The notes beneath the pieces were generated by a model, which worked only from the letters and a program-made list of their open reading frames with translations, did no database searches and was not told the origin of the DNA. The translations under genes were made by a program, and so were the position numbers. Positions 8,932-17,559 of a DNA stretch of 64,000 nt are shown here, in pieces. The stretch spans positions 1 through 64,000 of the forward strand of contig NZ_QEYE01000006.1 in NCBI RefSeq assembly GCF_003122205.1, written 5' to 3'. Every line of letters begins with the position of its first letter. Position 1 is the stretch's first letter. The stretch comes from Maritimibacter sp. 55A14. GTDB lineage: Bacteria > Pseudomonadota > Alphaproteobacteria > Rhodobacterales > Rhodobacteraceae.

Positions 8932-9810
8932 ATGACCGAAATCCGCGATCTCAAAATGCTGGTGGCGCTTTCGCAATACCGCCATTTTTCCAGGTCCGCC
9001 GATGCCTGCGGCATCTCGCAGCCCGCCTTCTCGGCGCGGATACGGAAAATGGAAGACGGGTTCTCCATCCCGCTGGTGCGGCGCGGAAACCAGTTCATGG
9101 GTTTCACCCGCGAGGGGGAGGTCGTGCTGAAATGGGCCCGCAAACTGCTGGCCGACATGGACGGCATGAACCAGGAGATCGCGTCGCTGAGCGACAATCT
9201 GGGCGGCAGGCTGGTGATCGGGGTGATCCCGACGACGCTGCCCTTCGCGGCAAGGGTCTCGGCCAATCTGCGGCGGCTCCATCCCAACCTGATGGTGGAG
9301 ATCCTGTCGCTCTCCACCGGGCAGATCAAGGCGCAGCTCAACGACTATTCGATCGACGCCGGCATGATCTACTTCCGCGATGCCGAACCGGGCATGGCCG
9401 AGCGGCTCTATGACGAGAGTTACGTGCTGATCGCGCCGGGCGAACTGGCGCCGCGGAGCAGCGGCACCGCAACCTGGTCCGAGGCCGCCGCGCTGCCGCT
9501 TTGCCTGTTGACGCGGGACATGCGCAACCGTCAGCTCGTCGATGACATTTTCGCGCGGATTGAAAGGGTTCCGCAGGTGGTGATGGAGGCGAATGCCTTC
9601 ACCGCGACGCTGGCGCAGGTGGCCAGCGGCAGCGCCGCGACAATCGCGCCGCTCAGCGTGGCCGAGACCTTCTTCACCTCCGACGCGCTGGTGCGCCTGC
9701 CGCTCGTGGAGCCGGAGGTCACCCATGCCATCGGGTTGTCGGTCAAGGACCAGGATCCCATCCTTCCGGTGATCGGCGCATTGCGCGTGGCGGTACGGGC
9801 GTCATTATAG
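8932..9810 (+). CDS. LysR-family transcriptional regulator next to formate dehydrogenase
   Basis: The 292-residue protein has an N-terminal winged helix-turn-helix (residues 5-60, with FSRSADACGISQPAFSARI) and a LysR substrate-binding domain, including GGRLVIGVIPTTLPFA at its start. I chose the ATG giving MTEIRDLKMLVAL because the LysR helix begins directly there; an upstream in-frame ATG adds nine residues but has its Shine-Dalgarno touching the start codon. It lies 86 bp before the formate dehydrogenase genes on the same strand and faces a quinone oxidoreductase gene. By position it probably controls the formate dehydrogenase operon, with formate or a related metabolite as candidate signal. 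Confidence 0.88.
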   Translation: MTEIRDLKMLVALSQYRHFSRSADACGISQPAFSARIRKMEDGFSIPLVRRGNQFMGFTREGEVVLKWARKLLADMDGMNQEIASLSDNLGGRLVIGVIPTTLPFAARVSANLRRLHPNLMVEILSLSTGQIKAQLNDYSIDAGMIYFRDAEPGMAERLYDESYVLIAPGELAPRSSGTATWSEAAALPLCLLTRDMRNRQLVDDIFARIERVPQVVMEANAFTATLAQVASGSAATIAPLSVAETFFTSDALVRLPLVEPEVTHAIGLSVKDQDPILPVIGALRVAVRASL

Positions 9811-9834
9811 CCAGGACAGATGGCGCCTTCGGAA

Positions 9835-9848
9835 ATTCGTATTTGAAT
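9835..9848. promoter_or_regulatory. Dyad ATTC-N6-GAAT upstream of formate dehydrogenase
   Basis: ATTCGTATTTGAAT fits the loose T-N11-A pattern of LysR binding sites and lies 48 bp before the formate dehydrogenase start, inside the 86-bp gap after the LysR gene. It is a short dyad, so the evidence is weak. Confidence 0.35.
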
Positions 9849-9896
9849 GTATGATGACTTTCCGCGATGTTCAGGCAACGAAGTGGAGGCGCTTTC

Positions 9897-11588
9897 ATGA
9901 ATGCACAAACACCGGGGGCCGGGGTCTGGAAATCCGGCCGTGGCAAGGGTCGCAAGACACCGAAGGGCCGCCAGATCGAGGATGCGGCGCTGGGGGAAGT
10001 GCGGACCCTTCTGGGCGACCGCCCGCGCCGGCGCGACCACCTGATCGAGTTCCTGCATCTCATCCAGGACGAATACGGCCATCTTTCCGCGGCGCATCTG
10101 CGTGCGCTCGCCGAGGAAATGCGCGTCGGCCAGGCCGAGGTCTACGAGGTCGCCACCTTCTACGCGCATTTCGACGTGGTGAAGGAGGGCGAGACGCCGC
10201 CGCCGGCGCTGACCATCCGGGTCTGCGATTCGCTGTCTTGCGAACTCGCCGGGGCGCAGCAGTTGCAGCAGGCGCTGGAGGATGGGCTCGACCCGGCGCA
10301 GGTACGTGTGGTGCGCGCGCCCTGCATGGGGCGTTGCGACACCGCGCCGGTGCTGGAACTGGGCCATAACCATATCGACCACGCCACGCCCGAGAAGGTA
10401 AAGGCCGCAATTGCCGCGGGCGAGACGCATCCGCATATCCCCGACTACGAGGCGCTCGGCGCCTATCGCGCCGGGGGCGGCTACGAGACGCTGGCGGAGT
10501 TGCGCAAGGGCGGCGATTTCGAGACCGTGCAGCAGACGCTGCTCGATTCGGGCCTGCGCGGGCTTGGCGGCGCGGGCTTCCCCTCGGGCCGCAAATGGGG
10601 CTTCGTGCGGGACGAGAGCGGGCCGCGCTACCTGGCTGTCAATGGCGACGAGGGCGAGCCCGGCACCTTCAAGGATCGCTTCTACCTAGAACGTGAACCG
10701 CATGTTTTCCTTGAGGGAATGCTGATCGCCGCTTGGGCGGTGGAAGCCGAGACCTGCTTCATCTACATGCGCGACGAATATCCGGCGGTCCTGAAAATCC
10801 TCGCCGACGAGATCGCCGGGCTGGAGGCCGCCGGGATCATCGCGCCGGGTTTCGTGGAACTGCGCCGCGGCGCGGGCGCCTATATCTGCGGCGAGGAAAG
10901 CGCGATGATCGAGTCGATCGAGGGCAAGCGCGGGCTGCCGCGCCATCGTCCGCCCTTCGTCGCGCAGGTCGGCGTCTACAACCGCCCGACACTGGTGAAC
11001 AATGTCGAGACGCTCTACTGGGTCGCGCGCGTCCTGCGCGACGGCAAAGAGGTTCTCGCGGGCGTGGAGAAGAACGGCCGCACGGGCCTGCGCTCCTACT
11101 CGGTCTCGGGACGGGTCAAAAAACCTGGCGTGCATCTGCTTCCTGCAGGCTCCACCATCCTTGACATCATCGAGGCCGCCGGGGGTATGCTGGACGGGCA
11201 CGAATTCAAGGCCTACCAGCCCGGCGGGCCGTCCTCGGGGCTTCTGCCGGCGACGCTGGATGACGTGCCGCTCGACTTCGACACGCTTCAGCCGCACGGC
11301 ACGTTCATCGGCTCCGCCGCGGTCGTGGTGCTGTCGGACAAGGACAGCGCGCGGGCTGCCGCGCTGAACATGCTGCGCTTCTTCGAGGATGAGAGTTGCG
11401 GCCAATGCACGCCCTGCCGGTCCGGTTGCGAGAAGGCGGTGAAGCTGATGCAGGCCGACAGATGGGATCAGGGACTTCTTGAGGAACTCTGTCAGACCAT
11501 GGCCGATGCCTCGATCTGCGGGCTTGGACAGGCCGCCCCGAACCCGATCCGGCTGACCATGAAGCATTTCGGCGACGAGATCGGCTGA
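9897..11588 (+). CDS. NAD-dependent formate dehydrogenase, fused gamma-beta (NuoE-NuoF) diaphorase subunit
   Basis: The 563-residue protein joins two domains that are separate (FdsG and FdsB) in many bacteria. Residues about 30-170 are NuoE-like with a [2Fe-2S] set (CDSLSC near 110 and CMGRCD near 145). The rest is NuoF-like: the FMN loop LRGLGGAGFPSGRKW, the NADH/FMN segment AYICGEESAM, and the [4Fe-4S] site SCGQCTPCRSGC near 500. It passes electrons from the alpha subunit to NAD+. The fusion and the size match the beta subunit of Methylobacterium Fdh1, a soluble tungsten/molybdenum enzyme. I chose the ATG behind GTGGAGGCG; an earlier in-frame ATG adds ten residues without a ribosome binding site. 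Confidence 0.93.
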   Translation: MNAQTPGAGVWKSGRGKGRKTPKGRQIEDAALGEVRTLLGDRPRRRDHLIEFLHLIQDEYGHLSAAHLRALAEEMRVGQAEVYEVATFYAHFDVVKEGETPPPALTIRVCDSLSCELAGAQQLQQALEDGLDPAQVRVVRAPCMGRCDTAPVLELGHNHIDHATPEKVKAAIAAGETHPHIPDYEALGAYRAGGGYETLAELRKGGDFETVQQTLLDSGLRGLGGAGFPSGRKWGFVRDESGPRYLAVNGDEGEPGTFKDRFYLEREPHVFLEGMLIAAWAVEAETCFIYMRDEYPAVLKILADEIAGLEAAGIIAPGFVELRRGAGAYICGEESAMIESIEGKRGLPRHRPPFVAQVGVYNRPTLVNNVETLYWVARVLRDGKEVLAGVEKNGRTGLRSYSVSGRVKKPGVHLLPAGSTILDIIEAAGGMLDGHEFKAYQPGGPSSGLLPATLDDVPLDFDTLQPHGTFIGSAAVVVLSDKDSARAAALNMLRFFEDESCGQCTPCRSGCEKAVKLMQADRWDQGLLEELCQTMADASICGLGQAAPNPIRLTMKHFGDEIG

Positions 11589-11625
11589 CCGCGCCGCACG
11601 CAACGCCCAGCGAAGGAACTTTCCG

Positions 11626-14418
11626 ATGGCTGATGGAAACGCACTCAAGACGATCACATTCACCCTCGACGGCGAGGAGGTCACGGTGCCCGATGGCTGG
11701 ACCATCTGGGAGGCCGCGCAGGGCAGGGGGCTGGTGATCCCGCATCTCTGCCACAAGCCGGCGCCGGGCTACCGCCCCGACGGCAATTGCCGGGCCTGCA
11801 TGGTCGAGGTGGAGGGCGAGCGCACGCTCGTCGCCTCCTGCATCCGGCAGGCCGCCGAGGGGATGGTCGTCAAGACCGACAGCGACCGGGCGGAAAACTC
11901 CCGCAAAATGGTGATGGAGCTTCTGCTGGCCGACCAGCCCGCGCAGGAGGAGGCGCATGACGCGTCCTCTCATCTGTGGGAGATGGCGAAGCTCAACGGC
12001 GTCAGCGAGAGCCGCTTTCCCGCGCTGGAAGAGACGCGCGTGCCGCTGCTCGACGACAGCCATGTGGCGATGCGCGTCAATCTGGACGCCTGCATCCAGT
12101 GCAATCTCTGTGTGCGCGCGTGCCGCGACGTGCAGGTCAACGACGTGATCGGCATGGCCGGGCGCGGCCATGACAGCTTCCCGGTCTTCGATTTCGACGA
12201 CCCGATGGGCGAGAGCACCTGCGTGGCCTGTGGCGAATGCGTGCAGGCCTGCCCCACCGGCGCGCTGATGCCCGCCACGGTTCTGGACGACCGGCAGCAG
12301 GGCGACAGCGCCGATTTCGACAGCGAGGTGGAAAGCATCTGCCCCTTCTGCGGCGTGGGATGTCAGGTCTCGCTCAAGGTCAAGGACGGCCGCGTCAAGT
12401 ATGTCGAGGGTATCAACGGCCCGGCGAACGAGGGGCGGCTCTGCGTGAAGGGCCGCTTCGGGTTCGATTATATCCATCACGACCACCGGCTGACGAAACC
12501 GCTCATCCGGCGCGAGGATGCACCCGTCAAGGGTCTGAACGTGGACCCGTCGAACTGGAAGGACTTCTTCCGTGAAGCAAGCTGGGACGAGGCGCTGGAT
12601 TTCGCCGCCGGCGGTTTCAAGCGGCTCAAGGACGAACATGGCGGCAAATCCGTCGCGGGCTTCGGCAGCGCCAAATGCACCAACGAGGAAGCCTATCTCT
12701 TCCAGAAGCTCATCCGCCAGGGGTTCGGTCACAACAACGTGGACCACTGCACGCGGCTCTGCCACGCCTCGTCGGTGGCCGCACTTATCGAGAATGTCGG
12801 CTCCGGCGCGGTGACCGCTACCTTCAACGAGATCGAAAACGCCGATGTGGCGATCATCATCGGCGCCAACCCGGTCGAGAACCACCCCGTCGCGGCGACC
12901 TATTTCAAGCAGTTCACCAAGCGCGGCGGCAAGCTGATCGTGATGGACCCGCGGGGCGTGGGCATGCGCCGGTTCGCCACCCATATGCTGCAATTCAAGC
13001 CCGGCGCGGATGTCTCGATGCTGAACGCGATCATGCATGTGATCGTCGAGGAAGGGCTCTACGACCAGCAGTATATCGAAGCCTTCACCGACAACTGGGA
13101 GGCCGAGAAGGCGCATCTAGCGCAGTTCCCGCCCGAGAAGATGCAGGAGCTTTGCGGCATTCCCGCCGAGACGCTGCGGCAGGTGGCGCGCGAATTCGCG
13201 ACCGCCAAGGCCGGCATGATCTTCTGGGGCATGGGGATCTCCCAGCACATTCACGGCACCGACAATTCGCGCTGCCTGATCAGCCTCGCACTGATGTGCG
13301 GGCATATCGGCCGTCCGGGCACCGGCCTGCACCCGCTGAGGGGCCAGAACAACGTGCAGGGCGCGTCCGACGCGGGGCTCGTCCCCATGTTCCTGCCCGA
13401 TTACCAGAGCGTCACCGATGACGGGGTGCGCCGCGCCTTCACCGAAGTCTGGCAGTCGGGCGATTTCAGTGCCGAGAAGGGCCTGACCGTGACCGAGATC
13501 ATGGACGACGTGCATGCCGGCAATACCCGCGGGATGTATATTCTGGGCGAAAACCCGGCAATGTCGGACCCGGATGTGGAGCACGCCCGCGATGCGCTGG
13601 CCAAGCTGGAGCATCTGGTGGTGCAGGACATCTTCATCACCGAGACGGCCAATTATGCCGACGTGATCCTGCCCGCATCCGCCTTCTTCGAGAAGTCCGG
13701 GACGGTGACCAACACCAACCGGCAGGTCCAGATGGGCCGCCCCGCCGTCAGCCCGCCGGGCGAGGCGCGCGAGGACTGGGTGATCACCGTCGATCTCGCC
13801 AACAGGCTGGGGCTCGGCTGGGAGTATGACAGCCCGGCCGACGTCTTCGCGGAGATGAAGAAGAACATGGGCTCGCTCGACAACATCACGTGGGATCGGC
13901 TGGAACGCGAGAACGCCGTGACCTATCCCTCGCTCAGCCCCGAGGATCCGGGCCAGGCGATTGTCTTCGGCGACGGTTTTCCGCGGGCGGAGGGTCGCGC
14001 GCGATTCACACCGGCCAGCGTGATCCCGCCCGACGATCTGCCCGACGCCGATTATCCGATGGTTCTGACCACCGGGCGGCAACTGGAGCATTGGCATACC
14101 GGCTCGATGACCCGGCGCGCCAGCGTGCTCGACGCGGTGGAGCCCGAGGCCAACTGCTCGATGCACCCTGCGACGCTGCGCAAGATGGGGGTGGAGCCTG
14201 GCGAAATGGTGCGGCTGACGACCAAGCGCGGCTCGATCCGGATCATGGCGCGCGCCGACCGTGCAATCGCGCCCGACATGGTGTTCCTGCCATTTGCCTA
14301 TGTGGAGGCGGCGGCGAATATCCTGACCAACCCGGCGCTCGACCCCTATGGCAAAATCCCGGAATTCAAGTACTGCGCCGTGCGGGTCGAGGCCGACCAA
14401 AGCATCGCCGCGGAGTGA
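11626..14418 (+). CDS. NAD-dependent formate dehydrogenase alpha subunit (bis-MGD, Mo/W)
   Basis: The 930-residue catalytic subunit oxidises formate to CO2. In order it shows a plant-type [2Fe-2S] domain (Cys 42, 55, 58, 72), a His-Cys region, two ferredoxin-like [4Fe-4S] sets (CIQCNLCVRAC and CVACGECVQAC), and the bis-MGD domain that begins with the cluster motif CPFCGVGC. The metal ligand is Cys 379 in DHCTRLCHAS, so this is a cysteine, not selenocysteine, enzyme. No signal peptide is present, so it is cytoplasmic with the fused diaphorase subunit 37 bp upstream. No fdhD, fdsC or fdsD chaperone gene is attached, unlike in fdsGBACD operons; the insertion factors must be elsewhere. A GTG start of the next gene overlaps its stop codon. 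Confidence 0.95.
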   Translation: MADGNALKTITFTLDGEEVTVPDGWTIWEAAQGRGLVIPHLCHKPAPGYRPDGNCRACMVEVEGERTLVASCIRQAAEGMVVKTDSDRAENSRKMVMELLLADQPAQEEAHDASSHLWEMAKLNGVSESRFPALEETRVPLLDDSHVAMRVNLDACIQCNLCVRACRDVQVNDVIGMAGRGHDSFPVFDFDDPMGESTCVACGECVQACPTGALMPATVLDDRQQGDSADFDSEVESICPFCGVGCQVSLKVKDGRVKYVEGINGPANEGRLCVKGRFGFDYIHHDHRLTKPLIRREDAPVKGLNVDPSNWKDFFREASWDEALDFAAGGFKRLKDEHGGKSVAGFGSAKCTNEEAYLFQKLIRQGFGHNNVDHCTRLCHASSVAALIENVGSGAVTATFNEIENADVAIIIGANPVENHPVAATYFKQFTKRGGKLIVMDPRGVGMRRFATHMLQFKPGADVSMLNAIMHVIVEEGLYDQQYIEAFTDNWEAEKAHLAQFPPEKMQELCGIPAETLRQVAREFATAKAGMIFWGMGISQHIHGTDNSRCLISLALMCGHIGRPGTGLHPLRGQNNVQGASDAGLVPMFLPDYQSVTDDGVRRAFTEVWQSGDFSAEKGLTVTEIMDDVHAGNTRGMYILGENPAMSDPDVEHARDALAKLEHLVVQDIFITETANYADVILPASAFFEKSGTVTNTNRQVQMGRPAVSPPGEAREDWVITVDLANRLGLGWEYDSPADVFAEMKKNMGSLDNITWDRLERENAVTYPSLSPEDPGQAIVFGDGFPRAEGRARFTPASVIPPDDLPDADYPMVLTTGRQLEHWHTGSMTRRASVLDAVEPEANCSMHPATLRKMGVEPGEMVRLTTKRGSIRIMARADRAIAPDMVFLPFAYVEAAANILTNPALDPYGKIPEFKYCAVRVEADQSIAAE

Positions 14419-15257
14419 CGGAGGACGCCGCGAAGCACGGCGGGGCGGACGCGCTCCGCGTGGGCGTGGCGGGCACCGGAGCGATCGGCTTTGCGGTCAT
14501 GGCCGCGCTCGACGCGGGCGGCATCGCGGGCTGCAGGCTTGTGGCCTTCGCGGCCAGTTCGTCCGGGCGCGGGGGCGAGATCAACGCGAAGCTCACGCAT
14601 CCGGTGCCTATCCGGGCGCTGGCCGATCTGGCACAGGATTGCGATCTGGTGGTCGAATGCCTGCCGCCGGATCTCTTTGCGCAGATCGCCAAGCCCACGC
14701 TTGAAGCCGGGCGCGTGCTGGTCGTGCTCTCGGCCAGCCAGATTCTGGAGCGCGCCGACCTGATCGTGCTGGCGCGGCGTACCGGCGGGCGCATCGTGGT
14801 GCCCTCGGGCGCGATCCTGGGGCTCGACGCGCTGCGCGCGGTGCGGGAGGGAACCATCGCCTCGGTCCGGATCGTGACGCGCAAGCCGGTGGCGGGGCTG
14901 GTTCGGGCGCCCTTCGTGCGGCGCAGCGGTATCGAGTTGGAAGGAATTTCCGAGCCGGTCCGCATCCTGGAGGGATCGGTGAGCGAAGTGGCGCGGGAAT
15001 TCCCGGCCAATGTGAATGTCGCCGCGGCGGTCAGCCTGGCGGGGATCGGCCCCGAAGAGACCCGCATGGAGATCTGGGCCGACCCGGCGCTGACGCGCAA
15101 CCGGCACGAGCTGCGGGTCGTCTCGGACAGTTCAGATTTCACCGTCACGATCGAAAATCGTCCCAGCCCGGAGAATCCGGCCACCAGCCAGATCACCGCG
15201 CAGAGCGTCATCGCCTATTTGCGCGGGCTCGGCAGCCCGTTGCAGGTCGGCATTTAG
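14415..15257 (+). CDS. nadX: L-aspartate dehydrogenase (NadX family)
   Basis: The 280-residue protein starts with a Rossmann loop, VGVAGTGAIG, and has the aspartate dehydrogenase hallmarks: CLPPDLFAQIAKPTLEAG, RIVVPSGAILGLDALRA and, near residue 190, FPANVNVAAAVSLAGIG. The C-terminal pattern NPATSQITAQSVIAYLR is typical. Such enzymes interconvert L-aspartate with iminoaspartate or oxaloacetate plus ammonia, using NAD(P)H, and can feed NAD synthesis. No ATG exists at a fitting place; I chose the GTG whose TG is shared with the TGA of the formate dehydrogenase alpha gene, a GTGA overlap that implies translational coupling. Why it is coupled to formate dehydrogenase is not known; sharing NADH is one possibility. 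Confidence 0.85.
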   Translation: MTEDAAKHGGADALRVGVAGTGAIGFAVMAALDAGGIAGCRLVAFAASSSGRGGEINAKLTHPVPIRALADLAQDCDLVVECLPPDLFAQIAKPTLEAGRVLVVLSASQILERADLIVLARRTGGRIVVPSGAILGLDALRAVREGTIASVRIVTRKPVAGLVRAPFVRRSGIELEGISEPVRILEGSVSEVAREFPANVNVAAAVSLAGIGPEETRMEIWADPALTRNRHELRVVSDSSDFTVTIENRPSPENPATSQITAQSVIAYLRGLGSPLQVGI

Positions 15258-15298
15258 CCCGTCGCGTTGGATCGGAGCCCCCGCCCATCCGGCGATGG

Positions 15299-15322
15299 CC
15301 CCCCGGATCAAGTCCTGGGGGC
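15299..15322. terminator. Dyad between convergent genes, possible bidirectional terminator
   Basis: GCCCCCGGA, a 5-nt loop TCAAG and TCC(T)GGGGGC form a 9-bp stem with one bulged T in the 116-bp gap between convergent nadX and the dimethylargininase-like gene. Similar GGATCAAGTCC dyads are common intergenic elements in alphaproteobacteria. There is no T-run. Confidence 0.45.
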
Positions 15323-15373
15323 GCGCGCGAATCCGAATCGGCGCAGTTCGCCATAGTTTCTGCGGAGGTGTCC

Positions 15374-16306
15374 CTAGCCGGGCGCGCGCCGCAAAGCCTG
15401 CGCCATGCAGTGGATGCCGCCGCCGGTCTTCGATATTTCGGCCGTGTCGACCGCAGCCACCTCGAAGCCCAGCGCGCGCAGCTTTTCAATGAGCATGGCG
15501 GAGGTGGCGGGCGCGATCACCCGCCCGCCTCCCAGCGCCATGAAGTTGCAGCCCAGCGCCATCGTGTCGGGGAAAGGCACGTCAATGATCTCGTGCCCCT
15601 TGGCGCGGAGCCAGGCGACGATGGCGGGGTCGGTGCAGGTCTCGCAGACCGCGGTCAGCTTCTCGGCAATGGGCACCACCATCAGGTCGATATGAACGTA
15701 ATATTCGTCGATGAAGGCCAGCCGCGTCTCCCAACCTTCGCTGTCGAACCACGCCTTGACCTGGCGCGCGCCTTCCTCCTGCGTGCGCGCGCCGCCGCAG
15801 CCGATCAGCACGCAGCCCTCCTCGATCACGTTGAAATCGCCACCCTCGAACGTGCCCGCAGTCACCATGTCGTAGATCGGGATGCCCAGCGCCTCGTAGG
15901 CGCCGATCGCGGCATAGTTCTCGCCCCGCCGCCACCATTGCGCCATCGCGGTGATGATTGCGCCATAGGGCGTCATCACGCTGCTGTCGCGGGCATAGAC
16001 CTGCATTGGCAGTTCCGGCTCCGGATCCAGCATGTGGACCGTGACGCCGAAATGCTCATAGGCCGCGACCAGTTCGGCGTGCTGGGCCTGCGCCACCTGG
16101 ATGTTGCAGGGCGCTTCGCGGAGATGCTTGCGCGACAGCGACGAGGTCGCCAGATGCCGCAGATGTGCGGGCGAGCCCAGAAGTACATCGGTCAGCCGGT
16201 CGGTCTCGTTGGCCAGCCCCCAATGCGAAAGCGGAGCGGTCCCGCCGCCCGGCGCGCGGCGTTGCAGGCAGAAGTCTTCGGTCTGATGTGCCGTGTCGGC
16301 GGACAT
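15374..16306 (-). CDS. Dimethylarginine dimethylaminohydrolase / arginine deiminase-like hydrolase
   Basis: The 310-residue protein belongs to the guanidino-group-modifying (amidinotransferase) superfamily. The catalytic pattern is present: YARDSSV near residue 105, EGGDFNV near 153, YYVHIDLMVV with the catalytic His near 205, and GGGIHCMA with the nucleophilic Cys near the C-terminus. This arrangement fits dimethylargininase or a related agmatine/arginine deiminase, which releases amine or ammonia and citrulline. The exact substrate cannot be decided. It is convergent with nadX and divergent from the sugar dehydrogenase gene, so it appears monocistronic. The protein has no signal peptide. 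Confidence 0.82.
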   Translation of the reverse strand: MSADTAHQTEDFCLQRRAPGGGTAPLSHWGLANETDRLTDVLLGSPAHLRHLATSSLSRKHLREAPCNIQVAQAQHAELVAAYEHFGVTVHMLDPEPELPMQVYARDSSVMTPYGAIITAMAQWWRRGENYAAIGAYEALGIPIYDMVTAGTFEGGDFNVIEEGCVLIGCGGARTQEEGARQVKAWFDSEGWETRLAFIDEYYVHIDLMVVPIAEKLTAVCETCTDPAIVAWLRAKGHEIIDVPFPDTMALGCNFMALGGGRVIAPATSAMLIEKLRALGFEVAAVDTAEISKTGGGIHCMAQALRRAPG

Positions 16307-16446
16307 GGTCGTCTCCCGGTCTGCTGGTCCGCGCCAAGGCTAGCGCGCTCGCGCGCGCAGAGCAAAGCAATCCGCTCGGGCCGCGCGGGCGTGACCTCCC
16401 CGCGCGCCGTGCTAGATTGCGGGAAGACAATCAAGGGAGCTACGCC

Positions 16447-17553
16447 ATGCGCAGACTGATCGCCGTTCTCGTGTTGATCCTGGCTCCCCATGCCGGTGCG
16501 GCGGCCTCGCTCGACAGCTCGGTGGGGCAGCTCGACATCTCGCCGGTGGTGCGCGGACTGGAAGAGCCCTGGGGGCTGGCCTTCCTGCCCGGCGGTAGCT
16601 TCCTGGTGACAGAGCGCGGCGGGCGGCTGCTGCATTTCGACCCGCAGGGCGAACGCAGCACCGTGAAGGGCACACCCGAGGTCTGGGCGCGCGGGCAGGG
16701 CGGCCTGCTCGATGTGATGGTGCCGCGGGATTTCTCACAGACGCGGGAAATATTCCTGAGCTACTCCAAGCCGCAATCGGGGGGCGCGGGCACGGCGCTG
16801 GCGGTGGCGCGGCTCTCGCCGGACAATACGCGGCTGGAAAGGCTGCGCGTTCTCTTCGAGATGCAGCCGGGCACCAGCGGCGGGCGGCATTTCGGCAGCC
16901 GCATCGTCGAGGCGCCGGACGGCACGGTCTTCCTGACGGTGGGGGAGCGCGGGGACCGGCCGGCGGCACAGGATCTCGGCCGCCATAACGGCTCGGTCAT
17001 CCGTATTGCGCGCGACGGCACGGTGCCGCCCGACAACCCCTTCAGTGACCGACAAGACGCACGGCCGGAAATCTGGTCCTACGGGCATCGCAACCCGCAG
17101 GGTGCGGCGCTCGACGCGCAGGGCTGGCTCTGGGTGGTGGAGCATGGCGCGCGCGGCGGCGACGAGGTCAACCTGGTGCGCAAGGGGGCCAATTACGGCT
17201 GGCCGGTGATCAGCTATGGCCGGCACTATTCGGGGCAGAAGATCGGCGAGGGCACGTCGAAGCCGGGCATGGAGCAGCCCGCGCATTACTGGGACCCGTC
17301 GATCGCGCCCTCGGGCATGATCGTCTATTCCGGGCGGCTCTGGCCGGAATGGCAGGGGGATTTCTTCGTCGGCTCGCTGAAATTCGACCTGATCTCGCGG
17401 CTGGAGCGCGAGGGCGACACCCTGCGCGAGCCCGAGCGGCTGGAGGCGCCCGAGACCGGGCGGGTGCGCGACATCGTGGAGGCGCCCGACGGCACGATCT
17501 GGTTTCTGTCGGTACGGCACGGCACGGTCTACCGGATCGCACCGGGCGGCTGA
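16447..17553 (+). CDS. PQQ-dependent aldose sugar dehydrogenase (YliI/Asd family), exported
   Basis: The 368-residue protein has a Sec signal peptide (MRRLIAVLVLILAPHAGAAA) followed by a six-bladed glucose/sorbosone dehydrogenase propeller: EEPWGLAFLPGGSFLVTERG, the calcium/PQQ-region motifs SYGHRNPQGAALD and EHGARGGDEVNL, and GANYGWPVISYG. Members oxidise aldoses in the periplasm with PQQ. I chose the ATG behind CAAGGGAG; an open upstream extension of 94 residues is Arg/Pro-rich, lacks a signal and lies over the divergent gene. No pqq synthesis gene is in the window, so the cofactor must be made elsewhere or taken up. Confidence 0.9.
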   Translation: MRRLIAVLVLILAPHAGAAASLDSSVGQLDISPVVRGLEEPWGLAFLPGGSFLVTERGGRLLHFDPQGERSTVKGTPEVWARGQGGLLDVMVPRDFSQTREIFLSYSKPQSGGAGTALAVARLSPDNTRLERLRVLFEMQPGTSGGRHFGSRIVEAPDGTVFLTVGERGDRPAAQDLGRHNGSVIRIARDGTVPPDNPFSDRQDARPEIWSYGHRNPQGAALDAQGWLWVVEHGARGGDEVNLVRKGANYGWPVISYGRHYSGQKIGEGTSKPGMEQPAHYWDPSIAPSGMIVYSGRLWPEWQGDFFVGSLKFDLISRLEREGDTLREPERLEAPETGRVRDIVEAPDGTIWFLSVRHGTVYRIAPGG

Positions 17554-17559
17554 GCGCCG

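Noticed and set aside
12748-12762. Selenocysteine at the formate dehydrogenase active site
   Set aside because: The codon at the metal-ligand position is TGC (Cys 379), not TGA, and the frame has no internal stop.
11305-13116. 603-residue antisense frame under formate dehydrogenase
   Set aside because: It overlaps clear NuoF and bis-MGD coding sequence and has no ribosome binding site or family motif.
13890-14414. Long N-terminal extension of NadX inside the formate dehydrogenase gene
   Set aside because: The 175 upstream codons overlap the alpha subunit in another frame and have no domain; the Rossmann loop begins right after the GTG overlap start.
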